Below are positions 8,678 through 18,646 of a stretch of 64,000 nucleotides of DNA, in pieces. The translations under genes and the position numbers were made by a program. Where the stretch lies: contig NZ_CP059491.1 of assembly GCF_014041935.1 (NCBI RefSeq), positions 496,001-560,000 of the forward strand, written 5' to 3'. Positions within the stretch are counted from its first letter, which is position 1. Each line of letters opens with the position of its first letter. Source of the DNA: Gordonia jinghuaiqii. Lineage in GTDB: Bacteria; Actinomycetota; Actinomycetes; Mycobacteriales; Mycobacteriaceae. The notes beneath the pieces are model-generated. The model was not told the DNA's origin. It did not search any database and saw nothing but the letters and a program-made list of their open reading frames with translations.

Positions 8678-9391
8678 TCAGCTGTCCGGACAGCCCAGCT
8701 GCCGGGCCAGATCCAGTAGATCGGTTGCGTGGACGTCGTTCTCCGGTGAGCCGGAATCGTCTTTGGCGTCCCCGCCCCATTCGTCCGGCCGCTCGATGAA
8801 CGCGGTACGCAGCCCGAAGGAACGGGCGGCGTCGAGGTCGTTCTGATGCGTCGCGACCATCATCACCTCGCCGGGCGCGACCTCGAGGAGATCGGCCAGG
8901 CCGCAGTAGGTCTCGCGTGCGGGCTTGTAGTGCCCCCACAGGTTCGAGCCGCCGATGACGTCCCAGCGGAAGTCGTTGTGGCGGGCCATCTCGGTCAGCA
9001 GCGCGACGCTCCCGTTGCTCAGGGCGCAGACGATGAAATCCCGCTTGAGGCGGCGGAGACCTTCGGACGCGTCGGGCCAGCCGGGGATCCGCCGCCACGC
9101 GCGCACCAGCGTGTGAGCCTGGCCCGGGGTGAGCGCGACACCGAACATCGTCGCGACGTCGTGCAGGGTCTCGGTCTGCAGGTCGTCGAGACCCCGCCAC
9201 GGCAACTCACCGGACTCCACACGCGCGAGGATGGGTGCGTAGCGCCGCCGCCATTCCTTGGTGAACTCTGCGGCGTCGACGTCGGGCACCGACTCACCGA
9301 CGGCTCCGGAGATACCGGTGAACCAGTCGGTGACGGTGCCGAACGTGTCGAACGCCAGGACCTTCACGCCGAGCGGAAGGTCAGGTGTCAC
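8678..9391 (-). CDS. HAD hydrolase, haloacid dehalogenase type II
   Basis: A 237-residue HAD-superfamily hydrolase. Nucleophile D15 sits in VLAFDTFGTVTDW, motif II in VCALSNGS, the motif III Lys in HYKPARETY and the acidic motif in MVATHQNDLDAARSFGLRTAF. This pattern is that of L-2-haloacid dehalogenases, though many family members act on other substrates. The GTG start overlaps the stop of the upstream metallophosphoesterase by 4 bases (GTGA), so the two are translationally coupled. Confidence 0.88.
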   Translation of the reverse strand: MTPDLPLGVKVLAFDTFGTVTDWFTGISGAVGESVPDVDAAEFTKEWRRRYAPILARVESGELPWRGLDDLQTETLHDVATMFGVALTPGQAHTLVRAWRRIPGWPDASEGLRRLKRDFIVCALSNGSVALLTEMARHNDFRWDVIGGSNLWGHYKPARETYCGLADLLEVAPGEVMMVATHQNDLDAARSFGLRTAFIERPDEWGGDAKDDSGSPENDVHATDLLDLARQLGCPDS

Positions 9392-10395
9392 AGGGTCTCG
9401 CGGGCCAGCTGCGGCAGTGACTGATCGGCGTCGTAGTCGGCGTCGCCGTGGGAGACCGGTGTAAGGGTCAGCAGGCTCGCCTCGGGGCGGCAGCAGAAGC
9501 GTGCCGGCGCATACGGCGACGTGCCCAGGCCCGCGCTGACGTGGAGCTTCATCGTCGAACCCCAGCTCGACGCGCCCTTCACACGGGAGCGATCGAGCTG
9601 ACAGTTGGTCACCAGCGCGCCGAAGAACGGCAGGCACAACTGACCGCCGTGCGTGTGGCCCGCCATGACCAGGTCGTAACCGTCGGCGGCGAAACTGTCC
9701 AGCACGCGCGGCTCGGGCGAATGCGTGAGGCCGAGACGTAGATGCGCCAGCGGGTTGGGGCGCCCGGCGATCGTCTCGTAGCGGTCGCGCTCGATGTGCG
9801 GATCGTCGACGCCCGCGGCGACCACTCGCACTCCGCTGACCTCGAGTTCGCGGACGGTGTGGGTGGCGTCGAGCCAGCCGCGCTCGGTGAACGCCGCGCG
9901 CAGGTCCTGCCAGGGAAGCGGCTCACCGTGGGTGCGCTGATGATCCTTCTTGAAGTACTTCAACGGGTTCTTCGGCTTGGGGCCGAAATAGTCGTTGGAC
10001 CCGAACACGAACAGGCCGGGACGCGACAGCAAGCCGCCGAGTGCCTGGATCACCGCCGGCACCGCCTGCGGATGGGCCAGGTTGTCACCGGTGTTGACCA
10101 CCAGGTCTGGTTCGAGGGCCTCGAGCTCGGAGATCCAGGCCTGCTTGAGCCGCTGGTTGGGCATCATGTGCAGGTCGCTGATGTGGAGCACCCGCAGCGG
10201 TGAGGCGCCGGGCTCGAGCACCGACAGCGTGGTGTGTCGCAGCGTGAATGCGTTGCGCTCGATGACCGTCGAATAGAAGAGCCCGGCGGCGGCGAGTCCC
10301 GCGACGCCGGCCAGCGCACGTGCGGGAACCCCGGAACCGGACGTACCGAGGCGGGGGATGCCGAGGCGTGGGGGGTCGAGTTCGGAGTGCTGCAT
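9388..10395 (-). CDS. Membrane-anchored metallophosphoesterase (YkuE-type)
   Basis: A 335-residue calcineurin-like phosphoesterase with one N-terminal membrane segment (VPARALAGVAGLAAAGLFYS). Metal ligands: HISDLHMM (DxH), NTGDN (GD), FGSNDYFG (a variant of GNHD/GNxD), LTHSPEP and MAGHTHGGQLCLP. In mycobacteria the equivalent (Rv3683) also lies beside ponA2. The active site is probably on the outer face or close to the membrane. It shares orientation with ponA2, 140 bases downstream of it. Confidence 0.9.
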   Translation of the reverse strand: MQHSELDPPRLGIPRLGTSGSGVPARALAGVAGLAAAGLFYSTVIERNAFTLRHTTLSVLEPGASPLRVLHISDLHMMPNQRLKQAWISELEALEPDLVVNTGDNLAHPQAVPAVIQALGGLLSRPGLFVFGSNDYFGPKPKNPLKYFKKDHQRTHGEPLPWQDLRAAFTERGWLDATHTVRELEVSGVRVVAAGVDDPHIERDRYETIAGRPNPLAHLRLGLTHSPEPRVLDSFAADGYDLVMAGHTHGGQLCLPFFGALVTNCQLDRSRVKGASSWGSTMKLHVSAGLGTSPYAPARFCCRPEASLLTLTPVSHGDADYDADQSLPQLARETL

Positions 10396-10458
10396 CCCCC
10401 CAGGATACGCAACGCCCGTTGCCTGCCAAGCTGCCTTCGCCCGCGGGCCGTCGAATAG

Positions 10459-10538
10459 GTACGCGGGGACGGCAGTACGAGGCGACGGCGGTACGAGGAG
10501 GCGGCGGTACGGGGCGACGGCGGTACGGCCGGACCTCA
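10459..10538. repeat. 16-bp tandem repeat, 4 full units plus a decayed fifth
   Basis: Units begin at 10459, 10475, 10491, 10507 and 10523, with consensus GTACGAGGCGACGGCG. The array fills the gap between the ponA2 stop and the metallophosphoesterase start, and its last bases touch the ponA2 stop codon. Confidence 0.85.
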
Positions 10539-12986
10539 GCCGGGCAGCTGGATCACGACCGGTCCGACGCCGGGCACCACCACGGTGGTCTCGGTGGGGC
10601 CGTTGCCCTCACCACCGCCTGCGCGGCGGCCGTTGCTGACATAGATCGTCACGGTGCTGCCGGGCATCGCCGAATCCGACGGCGCGGTGAACACGACCGT
10701 GCCCTGCGGACGTCCGCTGTCGACGTCGAGCTGGCTCACCTTGAAGCCGGCCTTCTGCAGACGCGAGGTGGCCTCGCTGGCGCTGAGACCGCTGACCTGC
10801 GGGATACGCCCGCGGTCACTGCCATTCCAGTACTCACGGTCGATCGGGGGCAGGCGCACCGGCCCGAACTTGGTGGCGACCGGCTTCACCGCCTGGAACC
10901 ACGTGCGGGCGGGCTCCATACCGCCGTAGAGGTCACCGTCGTAGCAGGATCGCAGCGGGCTGCTGCACACGCCCTGCGGGTTGGGTCCGTCGCTGTAGAC
11001 GTATGCCGCACCGGCGATCTGGTTGGTGAACCCGACGAAAGCCGACGACCGGTGGGCCTCGGTGGTTCCGGTCTTGCCCGCCATCGGCAGCGTCCAGCCC
11101 GCCGCTCCGGCAGCACCGGCCGCTGTGCCGCCGCCGACGTCGTCCTTGCTCATCGCATTGGCGAGGGTGTTGGCCAGACCCTCGTCGACGACCTGCTCGC
11201 AGGGAGGCGAGTTGAACGGGATGGAGGTGAGGGCCTGTCGCCCGTCGGGACCCATCACCGGATTGCCGTACTGATCGCGCTTGACGCGGCTGATCGACTT
11301 GATCGGATTGGGCGGGCACCATGTGCCCCCGGAGGCCAGCGTCGCGGCCACGTTGGCGAGTTCGAGACCGTTCAGCGGCAGCGGGCCGAGGGTGAACGAG
11401 CCGAAGTTCCCGTCCTTGACGTACTGCGCCATGCTCTTCTCGCCGTAGCCCGACGACCCGGGGATGGTGTACGAGCGCAGGCCGAGGCGAACGGCCATGT
11501 CGACAGCCGGTTTGACGCCGACCTGCTGCAGCAGCTTCACGAACGCGGTGTTCGGCGACTGCGCGAGCGCGTTGGTGACCGACAGCGATGCCGGGTACCG
11601 GCCGTCGTTCTTCACGCAGTAGGAGTTCGCGGGGCAGCCGTTGGCGCCGTCACTGTTACCCATGCCCTCGACCGCGATGGATCCGGGGACCGGGATGTTC
11701 GACCCGGCGCCGAGTCCCTTCTCCATGGCCGCGGCGACCGTGAAGATCTTGAACACCGAACCCGCGCCGTCGCCGACCGTCGAGAACGGTTGTGGCTGCA
11801 TGGTCTCGCCTCGGGCGAGATCCAGGCCGTAGTCGCGGCTCGACGCCATGGACAGCACGTCGTGGGACTTCTTACCCGGCCGGAGAGTGCTCATCACATC
11901 CGCCACGCCGTCGGCCGTGGGACTGGCCTGCGCCTTCACCGCGCGCACGGTGGAGCGCTGGACCTCGGGATCGAGTGTGGTCTGGATGATGTAACCGCCG
12001 CGCAGCACCGAGTTACGCGACATGCCGTTCTCGGCCAGGTACTGCAGCGCGTAGTCGCAGAAGAAGCCGTTGTTGTCCGCGGCGATACAACCCTGCGTCG
12101 GAGTTCGCGGGCGCGGGAGGACGCCGAGCGGCTTGTCCTTGGCTGCGACGAGCTCGTCGCGGCGTTCCGGGAAGTTGGCGATCATCGTGTCCAGCACGAC
12201 GTTTCGACGAGCCAGCGAACCCTCGGGGTTGGAGTACGGGTTCAGCGCGGAGCTCGACTGCACCATGCCCGCCAGCAATGCCGCCTGCTCGACCCTGAGG
12301 TCTTTGGCCGGGATGCCGAAGTAGGTCTGCGCGCCGGCCTCGATGCCGTAGGCGTTGTTGCCGAACGGCACGACGTTCAGGTACCGGGTGACGATCTGCT
12401 TCTTCGCCTCCTGCTTGGCGGCGGCGTCGTCGAGTCCCTTGTCGCGCTTGGCCTGGTCGATGAGGCTCTGCTCGAGGGTCAGCGCCATGCGCACCTCGCG
12501 CAGCTTGCGCGCCGGGGTGGTCTCGACCGCCGCCTGGCGATCGGCCTCCGTCCGGGCGAGCACGAGGAGTTGATAATTCTTGATGTACTGCTGGTCGAGG
12601 GTCGACGCACCCTGCTGGACCTCGCCCGACGACGAGTTCTTCAGCGCGGCACGGATGGTGCCCTTCCAGTCGACGCCGTCGTGTTCGAGGAACCGGCGGT
12701 CCTCGACCGAGATGATGGCGCGGATCATGTCCGGCGAGATGTCGTTGTAACCGACCTGATAGCGGTACTGGTCGAACAGCACGGCGAACGGCTTGCCGTC
12801 GACGTCGGTCATCGTCGTGACCTCCGGCAACGTCCCGTTGAGGAGCTCGGAGGACACGTTCTCGACAGCGGCGGCAGCCCGGTTGGAGACCACCCCTACT
12901 CCGCTGGCCACCGGATACATCAGGCCGGCGACGAGAACTCCGGCCAGCAGGCTCGCCCAGGCCAGCGACCACAGCTTCTTCGACAT
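10536..12986 (-). CDS. ponA2: Class A penicillin-binding protein with PASTA domain (PonA2)
   Basis: An 816-residue bifunctional peptidoglycan synthase. One N-terminal membrane helix is followed by the GT51 glycosyltransferase (catalytic E95 in ISVEDRRFLEHDGVDWKG; STLDQQYIKNYQ). The transpeptidase has S410-x-x-K413 (GSVFK), S477-P-N and K638-T-G. A single PASTA domain occupies about 727-786, with a Gly/Val-rich tail. ATG 12986 is chosen because it puts the helix at the N terminus as in mycobacterial PonA2; GTG 12989 is equally possible, and an ATG at 13151 would add 55 residues without similarity. It is divergent from whiB4, as in M. tuberculosis. Confidence 0.93.
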   Translation of the reverse strand: MSKKLWSLAWASLLAGVLVAGLMYPVASGVGVVSNRAAAAVENVSSELLNGTLPEVTTMTDVDGKPFAVLFDQYRYQVGYNDISPDMIRAIISVEDRRFLEHDGVDWKGTIRAALKNSSSGEVQQGASTLDQQYIKNYQLLVLARTEADRQAAVETTPARKLREVRMALTLEQSLIDQAKRDKGLDDAAAKQEAKKQIVTRYLNVVPFGNNAYGIEAGAQTYFGIPAKDLRVEQAALLAGMVQSSSALNPYSNPEGSLARRNVVLDTMIANFPERRDELVAAKDKPLGVLPRPRTPTQGCIAADNNGFFCDYALQYLAENGMSRNSVLRGGYIIQTTLDPEVQRSTVRAVKAQASPTADGVADVMSTLRPGKKSHDVLSMASSRDYGLDLARGETMQPQPFSTVGDGAGSVFKIFTVAAAMEKGLGAGSNIPVPGSIAVEGMGNSDGANGCPANSYCVKNDGRYPASLSVTNALAQSPNTAFVKLLQQVGVKPAVDMAVRLGLRSYTIPGSSGYGEKSMAQYVKDGNFGSFTLGPLPLNGLELANVAATLASGGTWCPPNPIKSISRVKRDQYGNPVMGPDGRQALTSIPFNSPPCEQVVDEGLANTLANAMSKDDVGGGTAAGAAGAAGWTLPMAGKTGTTEAHRSSAFVGFTNQIAGAAYVYSDGPNPQGVCSSPLRSCYDGDLYGGMEPARTWFQAVKPVATKFGPVRLPPIDREYWNGSDRGRIPQVSGLSASEATSRLQKAGFKVSQLDVDSGRPQGTVVFTAPSDSAMPGSTVTIYVSNGRRAGGGEGNGPTETTVVVPGVGPVVIQLPG

Positions 12987-13267
12987 CACCCCGACAGGAT
13001 ACGTGCGATCGGGAAGAACATCGCCCTCCCTCGCCCGTCGGGTATCCGGCGAGGTCCGGGGCGGGGAAGGCCCGGGAGCAAACCCCTCCGAACGGATGAG
13101 TTTGCACGGTTGTCCCACTTTATCGGCTCCAGGGGTTGCATCCCCATGCACACAACCCTAGATTGAGTGCAGAATGTGACTCACCTAACAGTGCGCTGAA
13201 AATGTGTCTTGAGCAGCGTGGTTGAGTCCTTTCGGAGTGACGCGGATGACGACAGGTAGGGGTGGCG

Positions 13268-13576
13268 ATGGCGACAGCGGCAGTGTCCAACGAGGAAGAT
13301 CGCCTGGCGTGGGTTGCTCAGGCGCGTTGTCGAGGGGGAGACCCTGATGATCTGTTCGTGAGGGGTGCGGCCCAGCGCAAGGCCGCGACGATCTGCCGCC
13401 ACTGCCCGGTGCAGCTCGAGTGTGGTGCCGACGCCCTCGACAATCGCGTCGAGTTCGGGGTCTGGGGCGGGATGACGGAGCGTCAGCGTCGAGCTCTGCT
13501 GCGCCAACACCCGGAAGTGACCTCCTGGTCGGCATTCTTCGCCGCCCAGCGTCGTCGGCATCGAGACGCCGTCTGA
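13268..13576 (+). CDS. whiB4: WhiB-family iron-sulfur regulator (WhiB4)
   Basis: A 102-residue WhiB protein. Four cluster-binding Cys are present: one in ARCRGG, then CRHCPVQLEC (Cx2Cx5C). The beta-turn GVWGGMTERQRRALL and the basic C terminus bind DNA. DELF-type spacing, the FVRGAAQRKAATICRHCPV block and the position beside ponA2 and the Get3-like pair identify it as the WhiB4 orthologue, an oxygen/NO-responsive redox regulator. The ribosome site AGGTAGGGG serves ATG 13268; a GTG two codons upstream (13262) is also possible. Confidence 0.95.
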   Translation: MATAAVSNEEDRLAWVAQARCRGGDPDDLFVRGAAQRKAATICRHCPVQLECGADALDNRVEFGVWGGMTERQRRALLRQHPEVTSWSAFFAAQRRRHRDAV

Positions 13577-13603
13577 CATCACCCCATCCACCGGCCGGAG
13601 GCG

Positions 13604-14701
13604 TCAGCCCCGGCCGGTGATCTGCTCGGCGACCGCGCGGAGTGCAGTCCTGTCGGCCACCTCGAAGGGCAGCGCCGGCACACCGACGATCGGAACCCGC
13701 GGGTGCGACGCGGTGAAACGTTGCAGCAGATGGAGTTCGCGCTTGCCGGTGGCGGCGCGGTCCGCGTGGATCTGGAGTACGCCCCGGGTCAGGTTGTCGG
13801 TGACCGACTCGAGCGCGACCAGAGCCGCCTCCTCGGGGATCGCCGTCAGGTTGGGGTGGGTCCGGTTGAGGATGAGTCCGGCGAGTGGCATCGACTCCTC
13901 GGACAGCCTGTCCACGAAGAACGCCGCCTCACGCAGGGCGTCGGCCTCGGCCGCGGCGACCACGGCGAACTGCGTCCCGGGCTGCTTGAGGAGTTCGTAG
14001 GTCTTGGCGGCCCGATCCTGGAACCCGCCGAACATCGAGTCGAGTGACTGCACGAACATGGCGACGTCGCGCAGCATGTCACCGCCGATGATGGTCGAGA
14101 CACCGCGCATCGCCAGACTCATCGCGCCGGTCACCATCCGACCCACCCCGCGACCGCCGCCGACCAGCACCTTCATCAGCCGGCCGGACAGGAACGAGCC
14201 CAGACGCTGTGGGGCGTCGAGGAAGTCGAGCGCATTCCGCGACGGCGGGGTGTCGACGACGATGAGATCCCAGTGGTCCTGCTCGAGCAGCTTGCCGAGC
14301 TTCTCCATCGCCATGTACTCCTGCGTGCCGGAGAACGACGATGCGACCGTCTGATAGAAGGTGTTCTCCATGATCGCCTCGGCGCGTTCAGGAGTGGAGT
14401 ACTCGAGCACCATCTCGTCGAAGGTGCGTCGCATGTCGAGCATCATCGCGTCGAGAGTGCCCTTGCCGTCGATCTTCACCGGCTGCGGATCGTTGGTGAG
14501 TTCGGACATCCCGAGCGACTGTGCGAGACGCTTGGCCGGGTCGATGGTGAGCACCGCGACGGTGCGGCCCTGTTCGGCGGCATACATCGCCATCGCCGCG
14601 GCCGTGGTGGTCTTGCCGACACCGCCCGCACCGCAGCAGATCACCACGCGAGTCGCCGGGTCGGTGAGGACAGCGCCCATCTTGAGATCGAGTGGCATCA
14701 T
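13604..14701 (-). CDS. bagB: Get3/ArsA-like ATPase, second of a pair (Rv3680/BagB type)
   Basis: A 365-residue P-loop ATPase of the ArsA/Get3 family. Deviant Walker [11 protein letters not shown] is at about 24-33, and [17 protein letters not shown] is the switch/A-loop region. In M. tuberculosis the Rv3679-Rv3680 pair forms a complex linked to envelope and glycerol-related stress; the cargo is not established. ATG overlaps the stop of the partner gene by 4 bases (ATGA), so the two are co-translated. It converges on whiB4 with a 27-base gap. Confidence 0.9.
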   Translation of the reverse strand: MMPLDLKMGAVLTDPATRVVICCGAGGVGKTTTAAAMAMYAAEQGRTVAVLTIDPAKRLAQSLGMSELTNDPQPVKIDGKGTLDAMMLDMRRTFDEMVLEYSTPERAEAIMENTFYQTVASSFSGTQEYMAMEKLGKLLEQDHWDLIVVDTPPSRNALDFLDAPQRLGSFLSGRLMKVLVGGGRGVGRMVTGAMSLAMRGVSTIIGGDMLRDVAMFVQSLDSMFGGFQDRAAKTYELLKQPGTQFAVVAAAEADALREAAFFVDRLSEESMPLAGLILNRTHPNLTAIPEEAALVALESVTDNLTRGVLQIHADRAATGKRELHLLQRFTASHPRVPIVGVPALPFEVADRTALRAVAEQITGRG

Positions 14702-15795
14702 GCACCCGCTTTCTGGAGGAGATCGGCCAACTCGTAGATCGAACCCAGGTCGATGCCATCGCCGAGGGACGGCAGTTCGAGCATCGGCAACTCGACCTCG
14801 TCGAGCTGTGCCTTCGCGATCTGCTGCGCCTGCAGGCGGGTCGCGTGTTCGATCGTCTCGGTGAGCAGACCGGACAGGTCGCCCTCGCCGAGCTTGAGGC
14901 CGGCTTCGCGCAGACTCTGCTCGACGCGCTGGGCGTCGATGACGCCCTCGGCGATCTCGTCGACCGCCTCGGCGGGCAGGTGCGGTGCGCTGACGCGGTT
15001 GATGATGAGGCTGCCGAGGTTGAGATGCTTGGCACGTAGCTCGTCGATCGCCTCGACGGTCTCCTGGATGGGCATCGCCTCGAGCAGGGTGACGAGGTGG
15101 ACGATCGTCTCCTCCGAATGCAGGAGACGGACCACGCCCTCGCTCTGATTGCGGATCGGGCCGGTCTTGGCGAGGTCGGCCATCGCCTGGGTGACGTCGA
15201 GGAAGTTGCCGATCCGGCCGGTCGGCGGAGCGTCGACGACCACCGCGTCGTACACCCGGTTGCCCTGCTTGTCGGTGTGGATGATGCGCTCTTTGATCTT
15301 GCCGGTCAGCAGCACGTCGCGGAGACCTGGAGCGACGGTCGTGACGAAGTCGATCGCCCCGATCCGCTTCATCGCCCGGCCCGCAAAGCCGAGGTTGTAG
15401 AACATGTCGAGGTATTCGAGCAGCGCATGTTCGATGTCGACGGCCAGCGCGGACACCTCACCGCCGCCTTCGGCGGTGGCGATGCGCGTGTCGGTCGGGG
15501 GCAGCGGGGGGATGTCGAATAGCTGTGCGATGCCCTGGCGTCCCTCGGTCTCGACGAGAAGCACCTTCTTGCCGTCGGCGGCAAGCGCGAGCGCGAGCGC
15601 CGCGGCGATGGTCGTCTTGCCGGTCCCGCCCTTGCCCGACACGAAGTGCAGACGTGCGCGTGACGCCGCGTCCGGCCACTCGTTGTCGCCCGCGAGGGTG
15701 GAGCTCCCTGGCATAGCTCTGACGGAAGAGTTGTCTGTCACGCCGGAATCGATCGCCTCACCCGACCCGGAACGTGAGCCCTGTTCATTGGCCAC
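14698..15795 (-). CDS. bagA: Get3/ArsA-like ATPase, first of a pair (Rv3679/BagA type)
   Basis: A 365-residue P-loop ATPase. About 45 acidic/Ser-rich leading residues precede the core; Walker [13 protein letters not shown] is near 51-62, with GKGGxGKT canonical for Get3/MinD proteins. [19 protein letters not shown] is the nucleotide switch. GTG 15795 has AAGG 7 bases upstream. It is the promoter-proximal partner of the 4-base-overlapping ATPase downstream and is divergent from the DUF4177 gene, with only 43 bases between starts. Heterodimer formation is inferred from the family. Confidence 0.9.
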   Translation of the reverse strand: MANEQGSRSGSGEAIDSGVTDNSSVRAMPGSSTLAGDNEWPDAASRARLHFVSGKGGTGKTTIAAALALALAADGKKVLLVETEGRQGIAQLFDIPPLPPTDTRIATAEGGGEVSALAVDIEHALLEYLDMFYNLGFAGRAMKRIGAIDFVTTVAPGLRDVLLTGKIKERIIHTDKQGNRVYDAVVVDAPPTGRIGNFLDVTQAMADLAKTGPIRNQSEGVVRLLHSEETIVHLVTLLEAMPIQETVEAIDELRAKHLNLGSLIINRVSAPHLPAEAVDEIAEGVIDAQRVEQSLREAGLKLGEGDLSGLLTETIEHATRLQAQQIAKAQLDEVELPMLELPSLGDGIDLGSIYELADLLQKAGA

Positions 15796-15838
15796 CGCAA
15801 CACCTTATCCATTCATCGCCGGCAGATAGGGTGACTCC

Positions 15839-16003
15839 ATGACTGAATTGACCGCGTGGGAGTACGTGACGGTGCCACTGCTGACTCATGCCACCAAACA
15901 GATCCTCGATCAGTGGGGTGCCGACGGCTGGGAGCTCGTCTCTGTGCTGCCCGGCCCCACCGGCGAACAGCACGTTGCCTACCTGAAGCGACCGAAGGGC
16001 TGA
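15839..16003 (+). CDS. DUF4177 small protein (Rv3678A-like)
   Basis: A 54-residue frame too short for routine gene calls. It contains AWEYVTVPLLTHATKQILDQ, then GADGWELVSVLPGP, the DUF4177 signature (WEYxxVP ... WGxDGWELVxV). It starts with ATG 15839 and stops 2 bases before the RidA start, so it heads that operon. The same small gene precedes RidA in mycobacteria. Function unknown. Confidence 0.85.
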   Translation: MTELTAWEYVTVPLLTHATKQILDQWGADGWELVSVLPGPTGEQHVAYLKRPKG

Positions 16004-16005
16004 CG

Positions 16006-16479
16006 ATGCCGAACACCTGGAGCGATCAGCTCGCCGAACTCGACATCATGCTGCCCACCGTGGTGCCGCCGGTGGCGAATTACACGCCCGCAGTACGGGT
16101 CGGGAACCTCGTCTACACCTCGGGTCAGCTGCCGATGGTCGACGGCGAACTCTCGGTACACGGCAAGGTGCACGAGGGCGCCGAAGGTGTCGTCCGTCCG
16201 GCAGAGGCGAAGGCCGCCGCACGCGTGTGCGCTCTGAACGCGCTGGCCGCCGTCGACTCGCTGGTCGGCATCGACTCGGTGGTTCGGGTGATCAAGGTCG
16301 TCGGCTTCGTCGCCTCGGCGCCCGGGTTCACCGGTCAGCCACAGGTCATCAACGGGGCGTCGGACGTGCTCGGTGAGATCTTCGGCGAGGCCGGGGTGCA
16401 CGCCCGGTCGGCCGTCGGCGTCGCCGAACTGCCGCTCGGGGCCCCCGTCGAGGTCGAACTGATCGTCGAAGTGGCCTGA
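16006..16479 (+). CDS. RidA family protein (reactive imine deaminase)
   Basis: A 157-residue YjgF/YER057c/UK114-like protein. Visible signatures are [18 protein letters not shown] near the N terminus, [16 protein letters not shown], and the terminal [19 protein letters not shown]. In these trimeric proteins the conserved Arg in the last block hydrolyses enamine/imine intermediates. ATG 16006 is 2 bases after the DUF4177 stop, so translation is probably coupled. It is the counterpart of Rv3678c. Confidence 0.9.
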   Translation: MPNTWSDQLAELDIMLPTVVPPVANYTPAVRVGNLVYTSGQLPMVDGELSVHGKVHEGAEGVVRPAEAKAAARVCALNALAAVDSLVGIDSVVRVIKVVGFVASAPGFTGQPQVINGASDVLGEIFGEAGVHARSAVGVAELPLGAPVEVELIVEVA

Positions 16480-16487
16480 CGTCCGCC

Positions 16488-17249
16488 TTGGACGTCGCGT
16501 TACTCATCGCCGCGGCCGCCGCGGCCGGGTGGGTGGATGCCGTGGTCGGCGGCGGGGGACTCGTACTGATCCCCGCGATGCTGATCGCGCAACCCGGCCT
16601 GCCGACGGCGACCGCGCTGGGCACCAACAAACTCGCGGCGGTCTTCGGCACCGCGTCGGCGGCGGTGCGGTATGTGCGGCACGTCCGGATCGATCTGCGG
16701 CGCCTCATCCCGGTGTTCGTCGCGGCGCTGGGGTTCTCCGCACTCGGTGCGATGGTGGCGATCTCGCTGCCCACCGAGATCTTCACCCCGGTCGTGCTGG
16801 TCATGCTGGTCGGCGTCGGGTTGTTCGTCGCGCTCAATCCCGGTTTCGGCGGTGACGCCTCGACGGGACCGCGCTCGCGCGTCTCGACCATCGCGGGGCT
16901 CGTGATGGCGGGCGTGGTCGTCGCCTTCTACGACGGGGTGATGGGCCCCGGCACCGGGACATTCCTCATCATCAGCCTCACCGCTCTGGTGGGGACGAGT
17001 TTCCTCGAGAGTTCGGCGATGGCCAAGGTCATCAACACCGCCACCAACCTCGGTGCGCTGACGGTGTTCGGCCTGCAGGGAAACGTGCTGTGGCTGTTGG
17101 GTCTGGGGCTGGCCGTCGCCAATGTCGTTGGCGCCCAGATCGGTTCGCACATGGCGATCGGCCGGGGCAGTTCATTCGTGCGGTGGGTGCTGCTGGCGGT
17201 GGTCGTGGTGATGGTCGGCAAGCTCGGGTACGACCTGATCACGGGCTGA
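16488..17249 (+). CDS. TSUP/TauE-SafE family membrane exporter
   Basis: A 253-residue membrane protein with about eight hydrophobic helices. [20 protein letters not shown] at the N terminus and [17 protein letters not shown] in the second half are the two repeated TSUP signatures. Family members move sulfite, sulfonates or other small organic anions across the membrane. The start is TTG 16488, 8 bases after the RidA stop; no better start exists in frame. It has no counterpart in the M. tuberculosis order, so it is an insertion in this conserved block. Confidence 0.85.
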   Translation: MDVALLIAAAAAAGWVDAVVGGGGLVLIPAMLIAQPGLPTATALGTNKLAAVFGTASAAVRYVRHVRIDLRRLIPVFVAALGFSALGAMVAISLPTEIFTPVVLVMLVGVGLFVALNPGFGGDASTGPRSRVSTIAGLVMAGVVVAFYDGVMGPGTGTFLIISLTALVGTSFLESSAMAKVINTATNLGALTVFGLQGNVLWLLGLGLAVANVVGAQIGSHMAIGRGSSFVRWVLLAVVVVMVGKLGYDLITG

Positions 17250-17392
17250 CGCCGGACCGCGCCGACGCGCCATCAGGTGACTACTCGAGCGCCGAGCATG
17301 ACGGGAGGCGTGGCAGCACTTCCGCAAACGACCGACCGGGGGATTGATGGATCTGCACTGCGTACGCGTCCGCCGGCGTCGATGCTGTCTGA

Positions 17393-18646
17393 ATGAACAT
17401 CGACGACGCCGCCCACGTCCGGGCAGCCCTGCAGCGGCGCACCATCTTTCTGCTGTGTCTGGCCCAGATTCTGGGCGGCGTGTCGCTGGGTGGGGCGCTG
17501 GCGCTGGGCGCGATCCTGGGCGAGGAACTGTCGGGGACCTCGTCGCTGGCCGGTCTGCCGACCACGGTGCTCACGCTGGGCGCGGCCGCTGCGGGGCTCC
17601 CGCTGGCGGCGCTGGCATCGGCGCGGGGTCGGCGACCCGCGTTGAGCACCGGCCTGTTGGTCGCGGCAACCGGTGCACTGGTGGTGGCGTTCGGGGTCGA
17701 TCGAGGGTGGTTCCTCCTCATGCTGGCGGGGATGGCGGGCATCGGGTCGGGGACCGCGGTGAGCCTGCAGGCACGGTTCGCGGCAACGGATCTCTCATCG
17801 ACGCGGACGCGGGCAAGAGACCTGTCGCTCGTGGTGTGGATGACGATGGTCGGATCGGTCGTGGGGCCGGCACTCGTCCCGCTGGGGGCGGAGGTGGCGG
17901 GGTGGTTCGGTATGGCCGACCTCTCGGGCCCCTTCCTGCTGGGTGCCGTCGGATGTGGCTGCGCGGCAGCGCTACTCGTCGTCTGCCTGCGACCTGATCC
18001 GCTCGTCGTGGCCACCGGACACGTGACGGGTGGCCGGTCGAAGGTGTCACTGTCCGAGGGGTTCTCGGCGATCCGGCGCTCACCGTCGGCGCGTGCGGCC
18101 ATGGCGGCGGTGGTGTCGGCACATGCGGTGATGGTCGGCGTCATGGCACTGACCCCGGTGCACATGCACCACGGCGGCGCATCGGTGACGTTCGTCGGCC
18201 TGTCGATCAGTGCGCACATCGCCGGGATGTACGCACTCGCACCGGTGATGGGGGTGCTCGCCGACCGGACCGGGCGCATCCCGGTGATCCTGGGCGGCCA
18301 GGCGGTACTCCTCGTGAGCTGCGTACTGGGCTTCGTGTTCGTCGATTCGCAGGGCGGGCTCGTCGTCGCCCTCATCCTGCTCGGTGTCGGCTGGTCGGCG
18401 TCGACCGTCGCCGCGTCGACACTGCTCACCGACAGCGTCGCCATCAACGAACGCGCACCTGCACAGGGGGTTTCGGACACGTCGATGAGCCTTGCCGGTG
18501 CCGCGGCCGGTGCGCTCGCCGGCGTCGTCGTCGGGGCGTTCGGCTACCCGACCCTCGTTCTCGGTGCGGGTGTGATCGCGGTGATCACCGCGGCCTACGT
18601 CGTCGTCGACGGCGCTCGGGGTCGCCGTGCCGCGACGGTGGCCTAG
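17393..18646 (+). CDS. MFS transporter
   Basis: A 417-residue 12-helix major facilitator. Signature loops are LASARGRRPALSTGLL (helix 2-3) and VLADRTGRIPVILGG (helix 8-9). The substrate cannot be assigned; most relatives of this size are drug or metabolite exporters. ATG 17393 follows a 143-base gap after the TSUP gene. Like that gene it interrupts the conserved order between RidA and the metallo-beta-lactamase gene. Confidence 0.87.
   Translation: MNIDDAAHVRAALQRRTIFLLCLAQILGGVSLGGALALGAILGEELSGTSSLAGLPTTVLTLGAAAAGLPLAALASARGRRPALSTGLLVAATGALVVAFGVDRGWFLLMLAGMAGIGSGTAVSLQARFAATDLSSTRTRARDLSLVVWMTMVGSVVGPALVPLGAEVAGWFGMADLSGPFLLGAVGCGCAAALLVVCLRPDPLVVATGHVTGGRSKVSLSEGFSAIRRSPSARAAMAAVVSAHAVMVGVMALTPVHMHHGGASVTFVGLSISAHIAGMYALAPVMGVLADRTGRIPVILGGQAVLLVSCVLGFVFVDSQGGLVVALILLGVGWSASTVAASTLLTDSVAINERAPAQGVSDTSMSLAGAAAGALAGVVVGAFGYPTLVLGAGVIAVITAAYVVVDGARGRRAATVA

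Noticed and set aside
10320..13166. Very long open frame antisense to ponA2
   Set aside because: A known artefact of high-GC coding DNA; composition is Arg/Gly/Val-rich and the ponA2 motifs on the other strand are complete.
13164..13200. TGTGACTCACC before whiB4 as a Crp site
   Set aside because: The half-sites are adjacent without the 6-base spacer.
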